A stretch of DNA of 64,000 nucleotides from Ottelia alismoides. Taxonomy: Eukaryota > Streptophyta > Magnoliopsida > Alismatales > Hydrocharitaceae. Where the stretch lies: positions 531,369 through 595,368 of the forward strand of contig JAZKJV010002622.1 in assembly GCA_037367405.1 (NCBI GenBank). The letters are read 5' to 3'. A model generated the notes under the pieces. The model made no database searches, was not told where the DNA came from, and was given only the letters and a program-made list of their open reading frames with translations. The translations under genes and the position numbers were made by a program. Shown piece by piece: positions 45,020 to 57,421 of this stretch; the first letter of the stretch is position 1, and every line of letters starts with the position of its first letter.

Positions 45020-48000
45020 TGATTAACCAAGAAATAACAGGGGTCTAAATGTATCTCACACAGGGCGGAGACACAGTCGCTGCGGCGACCCTCGACAAAT
45101 CCGGGTTAAGTCAACAATTAACCCACAAGTAATATCAAGCAATAAAAATCAAAGTTCGAAGTTAAAATTTATTATAACTCTACAGAATATGTGTATATTG
45201 CAAGTAATGTAGAGTGTCGAACACAGGGAAACAAGCAGGATAGATCAAAAAATAAGTGCTCAAGACTGAATACGATCAAATGCCTACAAGTGTGCTATTT
45301 TTGTGGGTTTTTAATTTTATAAATTTTTATTTAATTTTTTATTTTTTATTTTTTTGTATTTTTATTTTTAATTTACTTATTTTATATTTTTTTTATATTT
45401 TGTATTTTTATATTTTCTTTTTCTTTTAATAAGGTAATACAACTATATAGGATATAATGCACAAGAGAGATAAAAGAGGGATATATATAGGTAAAAATAC
45501 TCAAAAGAAAAGAAATAAAATGTTTTTATACTTTTTCTATTTTTCTAATGTTTTTGTGATTTTTCCAATTTTTCCTAATTTTTTGGTATTTTTAAAGTTG
45601 AAAATACTGAAAACAGTGACAAAATTCAAGGCTGAAACTAAAATGAGGATGAAAAATATCAAATAGAGTCGAAAACTGCAAATTAATTTTAAAGTAAAGA
45701 TAATACAATAAAGAAAATTCAGAGACAAAAAATATATTTTTAGGATTTTTGTGGAATTTCTAAGATTTTTAGAGTTTTGTTATTTTTAGGGATTTTCTTT
45801 TGAAAATTTTAGTGATTTTTGGAGTTGAAATACACAAATACAAATAAAATATATTTTTTTGGAATTTTTTGAAATTTTTTTATAATTTTTATGTATTTTT
45901 ATTGCAAACAATGAAGAAAATACATGTTTTTGAATTTTTATAAATAATAAAATGCAACAAAGATGCAAATTAAAAATAGAGCGTGGAAGCACAATGCAAC
46001 AGGAATGTACGCCTATTTTTTAGTGGACCAAACACCAATAGCCAAAACCCTAGGGGATATAGTGCAAAATTCCCAACGACGCACGTGGGACGCACGCACC
46101 TAGCAGGAACTTAAACACAAATAACAAAAACCTGAGGGGCTACTTTGCAATTTCACCAAAAATATTACACTTAATAAAATACTTCCTGGACTATAAAGAA
46201 ATAACAAAAACCCACAAGGGGTCCCCTACAAAATTCCCACCCCCCAGGCATGTGAGGTGACGTGGACAAGGACCTGACTGCAAATACTAAAAATACGGGG
46301 GTGTCTATGCAAATATTACACAAAATATTAAACTACATATGAAAGTTTTAGGGCTAAATATTAAATACGAAAATGGTGAGGGTATTAGGGAAAATTACCC
46401 ACGCTACGCGGATCCGACAGCTGATTCTCTCTCACTTGCCAAGTGTCGACGATCCAACGGGGCACACCGGTTCGTGTTGGGATGGCTGAGATTAGATTTT
46501 TCCAGGAAGATCTAACAGGATCTGGAGCAGACCCGAGACCCGATGGTCGGGAGGGGGTGACGAAGAACGGGGAAGAAGGCCTGGACCGACGAACTTCCCC
46601 ATCTCTGCTCCTCCTCCTCGGTGACGATGAAGGCTTCAAAATGGGTCAAGTGGCTTCCTATAGGTGCCCTCTATCGATTGATGGCTTCAGAAAGTGGTGA
46701 CGGCCACCAGAGCACGCCAGTGGCGGTGGAGGAGCGAGGCACCTCCAGGTACCTCCGACGAACTCTCGAGACAGCCTCCATGTATGCGTTTGCTTCCAGG
46801 ACCTGCAAGAAATGGTGACACCGTCGAGGGCAAAATATCCCAACAGTTGGCGAAGCGAATGGGCGCGGGAAATGGCGATGTGAAGGACGGTTGGAGGTGG
46901 CTCCGGCGAGGGTGTCGATTTGGTGATCCGATGGATGAAACGCAAGGATGAATGGGGGGATCTACTCCTACAGTGATGCTAAACGAAAAACACGAAAGAA
47001 AATGAAGAGAAGGGGAACCCTCGAAGGTGTGGATACCTGAGGAAGAACCTCATCGGTGGAGCTCGCCGGAGGTGGTGGAACGCGCCTGAATCCACGTCGA
47101 AACTCCACCCGAGGTGGCTGGAGCTAGAGCTGTCACCACCAGCAAGCCAAAGCACACGAAAGGGGGAGAAGAACGGGACAAAATGGGGTTCAAAATCAAA
47201 TTGAAAATCGGAGGTGGTATATGAAGGGTTGACGAACGGGACAGAAGAACAAGGCACAACGGGCGATGTAGTGATCCAAAGACCGAGGATTCATCTGGGC
47301 GTGGATTATCGATGTCCAAGGAAGAAAAGTCAAGAAGAGAGTTGTGCGAAATGGTGCAAGATGGAGCCTCAAAAAATCGAGAAATAGAGTCAAAAACCAC
47401 GGTCTGACAGTTCCAGACCTCGATCAGAGAGTTGACCGAGGTCAACCAACGGAGGTTTCTGGTTGGTCCACGTGGACCAACCAGAAATTCCTTGGTAAAA
47501 ATAGTTGAAAATCATTTTAAAATAGCAAATAATTTTATTATTTTTAGGTTATAAAATAAAAATTGTTTGTTATTTTTTTAAGTATGTTGTTTTGATTTTT
47601 ATTTATTTTTTCGAGATTCACTACAAGAAATTGGACCTAAGGCAACGAATAATTTGAATATTCATTTCTATATCTTCTGATGTTAAAGATATAATGACGA
47701 ATATTATTCGTTGCCAAATTATCTTTTGTACTTGTAATTAACAACGAATATCATATTCGTTGTTAAAGGTCCATATAACGACATTTTTTTCGTTGAATTA
47801 TTCGTTAAAATTTACGCTAATTGTTGCCATATTTAGCAATGATTAGAAGAAAATAGAAACTAATAATCGTTGTTATATGATTCGTTGTGAGGAATATAGC
47901 AACTCATACCATTATTCGTTGCGAACTTAAGGAAGTAAGCAATGAATAATATTCGTTGTTATATTTTTAACTACGGAAGATATGTCAACGAAAATTAAAT

Positions 48001-49049
48001 TATTCGTTGCCTTAAGTCAATTTTCTTGTAGTGATTAGAAATTACAAGTTTCCTTCTAGAGCTTATATACATGTATATTCATCTATGTATTTTATTATTT
48101 TATTTTTATTTTGTATATTTAATTTTATTATTGTTGTTCAAAATTTTAATAAATTTATAAATTATTGTTAGAAACCTAAATATATTTTTATTTTATTTTT
48201 CTGAAGTGTTTTGTACAATTAAATAAATAGAAACAATATTTGTATATGTATAAGTATAGGTAATTCATCAAGATATCATATACATGTATTTTATTTTTGT
48301 GTTTTCTTGTATTTTTATTCTTGTTTTAATATACATATACTTTATAAATAATATTTACAAAATTATAAAAATATAAAAATATAAAAATAATGAATAATAA
48401 ATAAAATTGAATATTTTAATGTGTACAAGTATACAATAGGGGTCCAAAACTCAACTTTAAAATCGTAGCTCCGCAAAATATGAAACCACCTTCATTAGAT
48501 AGCTTGTTGAACGTTATATACAATTAAACGTGATTTTGATACATTTTGAGTTTTTATTTGAGATATATAGGTCTGGAAAATTGAGATTTTGGAAACTTAT
48601 TCAGATCATAAATTTTTATATATACATTATTTTTGCATGAAATCAATTTTGTATTTTTTATTTAATTATATACAAATTTCATGTACAAAGTTTCTTTATT
48701 TGGAGTATAAAAAGTGGGACTAAAAATAGGTCTCAAAATGAATAAAGAATGACTTAAATAAAAGGGTATTTTTATTGTATTTTGGCCCTTTCTCCCCCTA
48801 CTTTATTCCTTGTCGACCTATTCATCTAGATGCCTAGGTCTCGGGGTTTCGGGTCATAACATATTTACAATACTTTATTCATTTTCTTTTCTTTATTATA
48901 TAATTTTGGCTTTAAAACTGCATTTTGTACAGTATTTACATGCACATGCATGAATGCTAAAATGCCGGAATTAAAGGTATTTACATGTATTTGTTAGGGT
49001 TTTTGAGGCCAAAATGATAGAATAAAGATGATGAAATGAAGGTTCATCA
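45020..49049 (-). repeat. Solo LTR of a divergent Athila family (4030 bp, minus strand)
   Basis: Plus-strand ends TGATTAACC...GGTTCATCA are near-perfect inverted repeats. In its own orientation it starts TGATGAACCTTCATTTCATCA, again a terminal hairpin. The flanks GGATG (45015-45019) and GGGTG (49050-49054) agree at 4 of 5 bases. A3 sequence resumes in the same order on the other side. No internal region is present, so it arose by LTR-LTR recombination. It contains a MITE at 47619-48033. Confidence 0.8.
47619..48033. mobile_element. CACTA-type MITE (415 bp)
   Basis: Terminal inverted repeats CACTACAAGAAATTGGAC / TCAATTTTCTTGTAGTG, flanked by the 3-bp duplication ATT (47616-47618 and 48034-48036). 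The interior is a set of subterminal repeats ATTCGTTG/CAACGAAT in both orientations. No coding capacity. Terminal sequence and 3-bp duplication are those of CACTA (En/Spm) transposons. Confidence 0.88.
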
Positions 49050-49895
49050 GGGTGTCGTATATATTGTATATACTTTAGCCATAACTCGTACTTTACGTAT
49101 GTTAATAACATGGTTATTATTTATGAAAACAGGAACAGAAATATTTTCAAAAATACCTTATAAGAATTATTTGTAAAAATCTTCGTAAAAATTATTTTGT
49201 ACAAATTTTGTAAAAATTCTTTGTAAATTTTGTGTGTAAAAGATTTGTAAAAATTTTTCTATAACAAAATTAAGCATATTGTATAAATTTTTTGAAAATT
49301 ATGTGAAAATAAAATGTTTGCAAAAATAATTTGTAAATGTTTGTAAAACTAGTTTTGAGAAATCTTTTGGTAAATTTTGTGAAATTATTTTGCCACAAAG
49401 GAAATAATTATGGGGTATAATAACCACTTGTATATATGTGTACAGTAAAAACCATAATCTACTCCTGACGTATTTGTATATAAGTATCCTTAATAATACT
49501 AGTATAAGATCTTGTAAGTAAAACCCTTTTGTATATAAACCCCTTTATAATTATGTATATATCTTTGTTAAAAACTTTTCTTAAACCCAAAACATAAAAG
49601 TTTACATAGTCTGGAAAATTCACACGAAATAGAGTTTTTGTAACTATTTGTATAAGCATTCTTCGAATAACTGTTGACATTTAAGATAGTCTGAATTAAA
49701 ATTGAAGAATGGAGCTTGGTTAGGACCTTAATCCACTTAACTTCAAAGGAACCTTATAGGATTTGGGGATAAGACTTTTCAGGTCCATGGCGATTTAATT
49801 CTTCGAGTCCAATAGGCTATGTTCACATGTCATCTTGATGAGCCTAAGTAGAGCATTTAACAATGCACACATGACTCTCAAAGACAATGGCTTAA
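49050..49895 (+). mobile_element. Athila A3: 3' UTR, second part
   Basis: Resumes with GTATATACTTTAGCCATAACTCGTAC as in A1 (about 3043-3070). It continues through the TTTGTAAA-rich zone and the conserved block (GGAGCTTGGTTAGGACCTTAATCC near 49709; GACAATGGCTTAAC at 49882-49895), then stops abruptly. Confidence 0.8.
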
Positions 49896-51230
49896 CAGAA
49901 TTTTTGGATTTTCCTAGAATTTTCTATAATTTTTTTATTATTTTTGTTTTTCACAATTTTTTTGTTTTTATAAATAATTAAAGCACAAAAATTGGGTAGA
50001 AATTAAAAGATAACAAAACACACCAATAGTAATTTTTTTTAATTTTTAGGCAAATTTTCGAATTTTTATTAATTTTCTAAATTCGGGCAGAATAAAAGGT
50101 ATTGTTTTGATTTTTTAAAAATATCAAAAGCAACAAAATCTGATGAAAATTTTATGCAATGAAAAATAGTATAGTAGGAGCATACATAATTATTTTGAAA
50201 AGTTTTAGAGCATGAAAAACATTCATTACATAAAAAAGATCAAGAGAGTTAAAGTCTGGAACAAAGGGACTAAACAACAAGTTTCGAAGTTTTTGTATGA
50301 ATACGGACAACGCGATGTCGAGACACTGGTGGCGGGCGGTGTTACCGCATGCTGCCTTATTATTTTTTTATGTTTTTATGTAAGCAGAGATAATAAAAAA
50401 AATTTATTTTTTTAAACGACAACTGTAAACATGAGCATATAAGAAAAAATTATTTATTTATATTTTTTGTTATCTTTTTAGATGAACTTGCAAAACAAAT
50501 GTTAGGGAAAAAGCAACTATATGTTTTTATTTTTATTTTTTATTTATAAACAAAATAGAGCGTGTGAGCAGTTGTGGATCCTGGAAGACAGAAGATAGAT
50601 CCGGATATCCGACCACCGTGTGTGGTCGGAGGTGTGTGATTGCGTGAGGGTAGAACTTGAAAATGGAGAGATTACGAGATGAGATGAAAAATTCGATGTC
50701 GGATGCGGATCAAAGTGTGATGGAAATTTTTTTAGGATCTAAATTCTAATAAAATTAGAGCAAAGATTATGCCTACGATTTATCTAAGAGAAAAAGACGA
50801 GAAATAAAATTGGATCTCACCTCGTGATCGGATACGTCATGATGGCCTCGACGAGGGCCGACGTGCTGTCACCAGATGGCTCGGAGGCTGGGTACCCTTC
50901 TTCAACGAGATGGCTCTCGGAGATTGAGATCCTCTCCTCCAAAGATTGATCAAAGAATGAAAGAAGGAGGAGGAGCCCATCAAATAACATAAAAAAATAA
51001 AATAAAATAAATTTATGTATATTTAAATTAATTATAATTACGTAAATTATGTATATAAAATAATAAAATTTAAAATAGAAAATAAAAATGAATATATTCA
51101 AAACATAGGTATTTATACCTATATTTACACTTGTAATAATAAACCTATAATAAATATACTTTATATTTTTAACATTTATTTATTTAATTCATTTATGATT
51201 TTATTTTTATTTATTTATCATTTTTAGTCA
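49896..51230 (-). repeat. Inverted Athila LTR fragment
   Basis: The reverse complement of 50800-50990 resembles the A6 LTR near 59870-60030 (GGGCTCCTCCTCC, GAGATCTCCAAGAG-like, GGTGAGATCC). Flanking AT-rich stretches fit the same LTR type. Boundaries are approximate. Confidence 0.55.
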
Positions 51231-52990
51231 GTTTCGTCTTCTAGCGGTCCCTATTGGACAAATAGAAACACTCCTTTCGTTGATCTAGGGTAACTCTTCT
51301 AACCCCAGTCGTAGCCCTGTCAAACTAGTTGCTCCCATCTTTTCTCGAATTTTTCCATCATGATCCTTTGATCGAGGCCTCGTACCTCCTTTGTAAGATC
51401 CCATCCTTGTTGAACTAGGATCTCCGACTGCACTTCGCCTAGGGCTAATCATCCTCAAAACGCTTGCTAACCTATTCAAAGGCCTTATGTTTGTCACTGT
51501 TTATAACTTTATCTCTTGCCAATTTTGTGGGATTGGTTCATGTTTGTCTCTGTCGAAGCCCCTAAATTTGTGCCCTAAGGCTCGAGCCTTGTGACAGGAG
51601 GCTCACACAACCATTTTTAGCGTGGAGGGTGGTGTAAAAGGTGTTCCCAACCATCTCCGACAACAGTCCTCCATGAGTTCATCTCACGGTCTCCGATCAC
51701 TCGAGGTACCTTTTTCCATATTTTTTAGGTAGATTTTAGTTTTATTTTTCATTTTGCATTTTTATTTTATATTTTAATCTGTAGGATTGGCTTAATCTCT
51801 AGGATATTACTTCACCGGAGATCTCAATCTCCAACCATCGTACTTCATTGTATCCCCTTGTTTTGACCTCCATCGACCATTCCATCATCTCACCCCTCCA
51901 CTTCTCCATCCATCTCCCTCTACCTACCATCCAGATCTCCCTTAGATTTGGAGATCGAGGTCAGCTCCACTGCCTTGCCTAAGACCTCACCGTCATCATC
52001 CATTCCACTTCAACTTCCACCAATAAATGTCCAGATAGCCTCGTCGTGTCTTATTCTTGTATTATATGTAGGAAGTGCTTCTAGAAGATCCCATCTGAAT
52101 GTTATGTGCTTCAAGAATAAGCTCCCAGGTCCAAGAAAGAACCATTAACCTCCATGGCTCCTCAGATGAGCTATGAACCTATTCAAAGCATTAGGGAGTT
52201 GCAGGGCAACGACCGGAATGTGATGAGCATCTTAGTTGAGCTCCAAGTGGCTGGAGAGACGCGCTATGTCAAATCATAGCTATCCAACGGTGAGTTCATC
52301 CTCAGTTCTTCCTCCACCTTCCTCGACCGTTCGATCAGGGATAGATGCCCAAGTGCATAGCTGCCATCAGATCAGAAGATCCTCCACCATCAGATCTCCT
52401 TGGGAGGTCTAATCTCAGACGTCCACCTGAAGCATCATCGTGCCGTAATGTCCAGCTAAGGGTCAAGTGAAATGTCCGTAGTTGTATGATTGAGTGCCCT
52501 TTTTGGAGGATAAATTTCATACGCACCCCTTAGTTTATTTTATTTTCATTTTAATTCTATAATTTTTTATTTTATCATTATATTTTATGGAATTTTTGTA
52601 AGGAAACCCTTGAGCTTTTTGATATTTACACTTAGGTCCTTGCTTGACCGGCTTACACGGCTTCCAGCGAGAGCTGGGAATTTTACATCCACACCCTTAC
52701 AGTTTTGGATATTATAGTTTAATATTTAAAATTTGATTTTTAGTTGTCAATGTTTGGGTAATTGGCATTATGCACCATATCTTTTATTTTAATTGCAAAA
52801 ATAATACAGCTAGTTTAATTATTTTTTATGCTTGTTTTCTATTTTCAGAAAATATCATACATGCTCCAAAATTTATGAAAAAATAGGATTACATGCTTGA
52901 TGTAGTGTTTTTTCATGTTATACTTTTTATTTAAACTTGTATAGAAACTCAAATATGATGAAATGCGCCTACTGGATCTTTTAGGATTTT
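51231..52990 (+). repeat. Athila LTR fragment, plus orientation
   Basis: GC-richer zone 51240-52500 followed by LTR words such as ACGCACCCCTTAG (52530), CTTAGGTCCTTG (52651) and GAGCTGGGAATTTTACA (52671), as in the A1 and A3 LTRs. No termini found. Edges uncertain. Confidence 0.5.
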
Positions 52991-54063
52991 ATTGTGGAAT
53001 TTGATTTTATGAATTTTTTAATAAAATATATTAAATCTAATTAAACAATTCCTACCAAATCAGCAACATAAATTCACGCAAAATCAAATTTATCTCAAAT
53101 AGATCTATCAATATGAAATCCAAGAAAATTAAATTTACACAAAAAATATTATGTATGGATCTAATTAAAAATCAATTAATAATCGCACTCTATAATTTAT
53201 TTCAGGAATATGACAAATCCAAATTTAATAAAATCAGGGCAGAAGTTAGAGCAAATGAAAATACCCAATCTCTAATTTTGAAGAATTTTGGAGCAAGTTA
53301 TAACGACATGCAAATTTCAGAAAGAAGATGGATAAAATTCTAATAAATTTCAATACCTGAATTTCAATAAATCTATCTTATATCAAAAAAATATAAGCTC
53401 AAGCTCATTTGATAGAAAATGATATTGTGATCATCTTGGTATTTTTACTTTTGCAAGATGATTACAACACATGGTCCAAATATGTGTTCCAACACATGGT
53501 TCTTAATGCAAATAAGAAATAGAAGTTCAACAAATGGTGTGCCAAATGGCACTTCTTTAATTACCCTAAAGTGCATTTGATGCACTTTCCTATTTATTAA
53601 AAATAAAAAATAACACAGATATTCTCTGTTTGCTTTAAAAAATTTAAAAAAAATATATAAAACTGTATTTAACAATTCCAAAAAGAAGTATTTCTATATT
53701 ATTGTATTTTGTACCTCCAGAACAAAAACCCGTAAAAATAAAAAAACATGAAAAATTTAAAAAGCTCCAAAATACTTATAAAAAGTATAAAAACTCTTCA
53801 AAAATTCTAAAAATATTAGTTTCTATTTTGTGTTATATATATAATCTAGAGGATAAGGAGTATGCACCCAAGTGCATGTAATTTTACATGCACCGGTGCC
53901 TATAACTTCCACTTTTTTATTTTTTTCAAAAAAGCACCATGTATATTCATATATATATATATATATCCCTCCTATATGTCATTCCAATTTCTTCAAAAAC
54001 AAATTCTTATGTCCTCCATCTAGAACAAGTCGATTACAACAATTCTAAAACCATTAACATTAC
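52991..54063. other. AT-rich sequence without recognised content
   Basis: No reliable gene. A 76-codon frame at 53113-53343 has no recognisable motif. A short hairpin (GTGCATGTAA/TTACATGCAC) lies at about 53870-53892 and a TA microsatellite near 53950. Confidence 0.5.
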
Positions 54064-54330
54064 ACTACGACAAAATTGAGCTATAGTTACGGTTTCTTCA
54101 AAATTCGTCACTAAATTAGTCATTGTTAAATATATGATGTCGATATTTTTTTGTTGCGAAATGAGTTTTCGTATTTAAAATTAGAAGGAATATAATATGT
54201 ATTGTTATATCAATAGAAACGATCCATATAACGACGCTTATCCATTGTTATTTTTCAAAATATCAACTAATTGTTGCTATTTTTTAGTTCAAAATTTAGC
54301 GATTATTAATTAGAAGTGATATTCGATTCA
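54064..54330. mobile_element. CACTA-type MITE fragment
   Basis: Begins CACTACGACAAAATTGAGC and carries ATATAACGACG and AACTAATTGTTGC words also seen in the MITE at 47619-48033. The right terminus is missing and no target duplication is seen. Confidence 0.45.
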
Positions 54331-55257
54331 CTGGGCTGGGCAAGATCAGATTGATCCGGGCATTTGGGATTGATGTAGGAACAATGGTGAATGTGATGGA
54401 GGCTTCAGATGGGTCAGAATAGTGGGGATTCATGGCAAACAGATGGTCGGAGCTTGAAGCTCGGGCCATGAACTTCGATTTGAATTTTACGACAAAATTA
54501 AACTAAATGACTTGAAATAAAATGCAGGATTAACTTAGAAATGAAAATGTGAAAAGAAAATGTTAACCTATCAACTCGAACTTGGTCTAAGTGACCTGGG
54601 AGCAGGAAACCCCGTTAGTGTTAAGCTCTGCGGTGGTGGACCTCACTTCAACCACCCTTCTCCTCGCCAATATCTAGAGGGGATACTTGTTGTCACCATG
54701 AGTCTTGTTCGCTTAAGAGATTGGGGTTACAAGGACCGAAGATGGATAAAAAATTGGCTAGAAGGTGGACGTATGTTTTTATAAAAATCACGAAGGGGGA
54801 AGTTGGCCTGGAGATTGCATAAAGATCAGATCAGGTTGGTGAAGCCTAAGAGTATGGCGATGCTGAGGGTGATGGGAGGATAAAAAATGGTGAAGAGATC
54901 AATATAATCATATACACATATGTGTGGTAAATATTTGGCAAAGGAAGGTGCCTTGCATGCTCTAACAGATCGTAGGGTAGGTGTCGTGCAAGGGAGCTAT
55001 TGACCAGGTGGTCAACGTTCCTCTCTTGCCCATTGGTCCATCTAGGACTGAATAAGCCAAAAAATAAAATAAAAAGGAAAAGAAATTAAAAATAAAAAAA
55101 TAAATGATTTTATTAAAAATAACTCACAACATGAAAATTATTTATTATTTTATAAATTATTTCATGTGTTTTTTATTCTTTTTACAACATTATTTGTTAT
55201 ATGTTAATATTTACATGTTCACATATAGGTACATATACTTGTATTTTATGTGTTATA
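54331..55257 (-). repeat. Inverted Athila LTR fragment
   Basis: The reverse complement of about 54980-55050 reads like the upstream LTR part of A1 (near 5570-5610): CCAATGGGC...GTTGACCACCTGGTCAA. No LTR ends are visible. Boundaries approximate. Confidence 0.45.
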
Positions 55258-57421
55258 ATTTTTTTTTGAGAAGAATGAGGGTGAAATCCTAAGTGGGACT
55301 CACTACCAAAAACTAATATTAAAAGATAAAGAGTTACATTACCTTCTGGACTAGAATCGGAAAAGGGAAAGACAACTAGCGAATATATTTTTTGAATAGA
55401 ATATTTGATTTTTAAAAATTGCACCATTCCTTCCTCTCCATAGGGCCCAAAGGACCGCAAACGGCAAAGAACAATCGTCTGTCGAGTTCATCCCCACTGA
55501 CCTTGCCGATCTCCAGAAATCGGTAGCACCAGCATGGAGTACCCATGACACCCCTACCCCCTTCTAAACCTGCTCTGACAAAGGGCACGTGAAAAATAGA
55601 TATTATGCTTCCTCCGTATGTGCACAAGATCTATTACAATGGGCATCCGAAATGCCAAGTAGCATGCCCCTTGTTGCTTTGTCTTAAATTCTACCTCTTC
55701 TGAGGCACCAAAGAAAGACCTTTACTCTACAAGGGATCTTGCTTGCCCAAATAATCTTCATATCTTGCTTTAGGTCCGGGTCTAGATCCTCCATTCTCCC
55801 ACTGAACACTATGTAAGCCTTTTTCACTGAGAATCTTTTCCCTCCCAAACAAAGTGATATCTTCCCTGAGATATGCAACCAGGAGATGGTAATTCAGACA
55901 ACATTCTGCCCAACTCCTCCCTTCTTTGTCCCGAAAGCTCATACACGAAGGGAGGATCCACAATCCAGAACCATTAACCTTAGCCACGAAACAACCTCTG
56001 CTTGCATATAAAACAAAGAGTCTTGGGAATGCAAAATGGCCCCTCCCCCATCTAGTTGTCCCGCCAATATTGAAAGACCTCCCTGACCCCCAACTTTTGC
56101 GTCATCTTCGACCTCAGTTGCGATAAAATATCACGAACCCCGCTCCAAAGAGGAAGACTCAAAACACACTCTTCCTGCTTTATAGGAGCCGCTGACGTCA
56201 TAGATGGTACGTAAGAGATAGATAGCCAATCTATATGTATTACCCAAATCTGCACCACCTATTTAGCCAGAAGTGCTTTATTCATACAACTCACATCCCA
56301 AATTCCAAGACCCGTTTGCTTCTCTGCCTCGTGAGCTTCTCCCAGTCTGCCAGATGTATACCTGGTCTTTTCTACTTCCCATTTGACTAGAAAAATCTTC
56401 TCAACATTACCTCTATCTTCTTATTTACATCTACAGGCATCAATCGAGTTGAAAAGAAGAAGATAATAATCACCGACATTACATGATTTAGCAGAATCAG
56501 CTTCATGCCTTTACATAGGGTGACTACTTTCCAACCTACAAGCCTCTACCCAAACCTCCTGAGGACCACATCCCACTCCGCTTTCCTGAGCCTGTATGCC
56601 ACCTCTTCAGTGTATGACCACCTCCTCCTTGAACCCCTCTTCCGTCAACCATGCCCATTCAAATATGAATAAGGATCTAGGCCGCTTCTGTTCTTCTGAA
56701 GACCATAGAATCAACGTATGGTCAAAGTGAGCCCAAGGTAACGACCATACCCAAGAGAGGGGGAAAAAGTCCACTCCCTAAGTCAAAAGAAGAAATCTAT
56801 CCAGTCTTGATCTTGATCTAGCATTTCGCTAAGCGTAGGCACATCTGTTGCAGCAATCAATATGATTCCCAAGGCGTGAAATTGACTCTGTAAATCTTCC
56901 GAACTAGTGTTGCGTCGACCACCCCCTCAATGGCCTTTCACCCGGCATCAAGGTCACATTTAATTCATGACCAATCAGACATATGCCCTCGTCTCTGTGC
57001 GCTCCCACCTCTGAGAGATCTGCAGCCAAGGAACCCGTCACCGATATCGTAGGCCCATAAACATTGGTCACAGTAAATGTGACATCATCTACCTTCCGCT
57101 TAGATGTACTGAAAGCGAGAAAAAGGATATTCTCTCCACCAGCTTCTCAAAGTCATGTCTCCTCCACCCAGTCAAGAACCCTCCAGCTGCTCCCTGAGCC
57201 TCAACATCAACTAAGTCAAACAAAGGGTCGCTTCCCAAATCTCTCCAAGCCTCTCCCCCCTACCCTTGATACCTTCATCTCTTGTAATAACAAAATGTCT
57301 GCATGAGCCTCTCCTATTAGATTCTTCACCCTTGGTCATTTCTCAGGACGACCCAACCCCCTCACATTCTAAGAAAGCACCTTCTTTTGGAAAACTTTTT
57401 TATCATCCCTCACGACAGAAC
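55258..57421 (-). pseudogene. L1-type LINE, minus strand, internally deleted
   Basis: Read from the right. An endonuclease start (NVRGLGRPEK, GEAHADILLLQEMKV near 57250-57380) is followed by an endonuclease end (FDHTLILWS near 56720) and FEWAWL near 56640. At about 56630 the sequence passes into an RT thumb region (VAYRLRKAEWDVVLRRFG, GWKVVTLCKGMKLILLNHVM) without the RT palm. Then a zinc-binding RT domain (FSVKKAYIVFSG; IPCRVKVFLWCLRRGR, 55684-55850) and its end (HVPFVRA; AVLWALWRGRNGAIFKN, about 55390-55600). An oligo-T at 55258-55268 marks the poly(A) end. Multiple frameshifts. Truncated on the right by a copia LTR. Confidence 0.82.

Noticed and set aside
46385..47445. Minus-strand ORFs of 84-131 residues
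   Set aside because: They are the GC-rich promoter zone of the minus-strand solo LTR, comparable to ORF noise in the other LTRs.
53113..53343. 76-residue plus-strand ORF
   Set aside because: Lys/Ile/Asn-rich as expected from AT-rich DNA; no motif, no promoter, no conserved copy in the window.
53870..53892. Short hairpin as a Helitron 3' end
   Set aside because: No CTAG-type terminus follows at the right distance and no matching 5' TC end was found.
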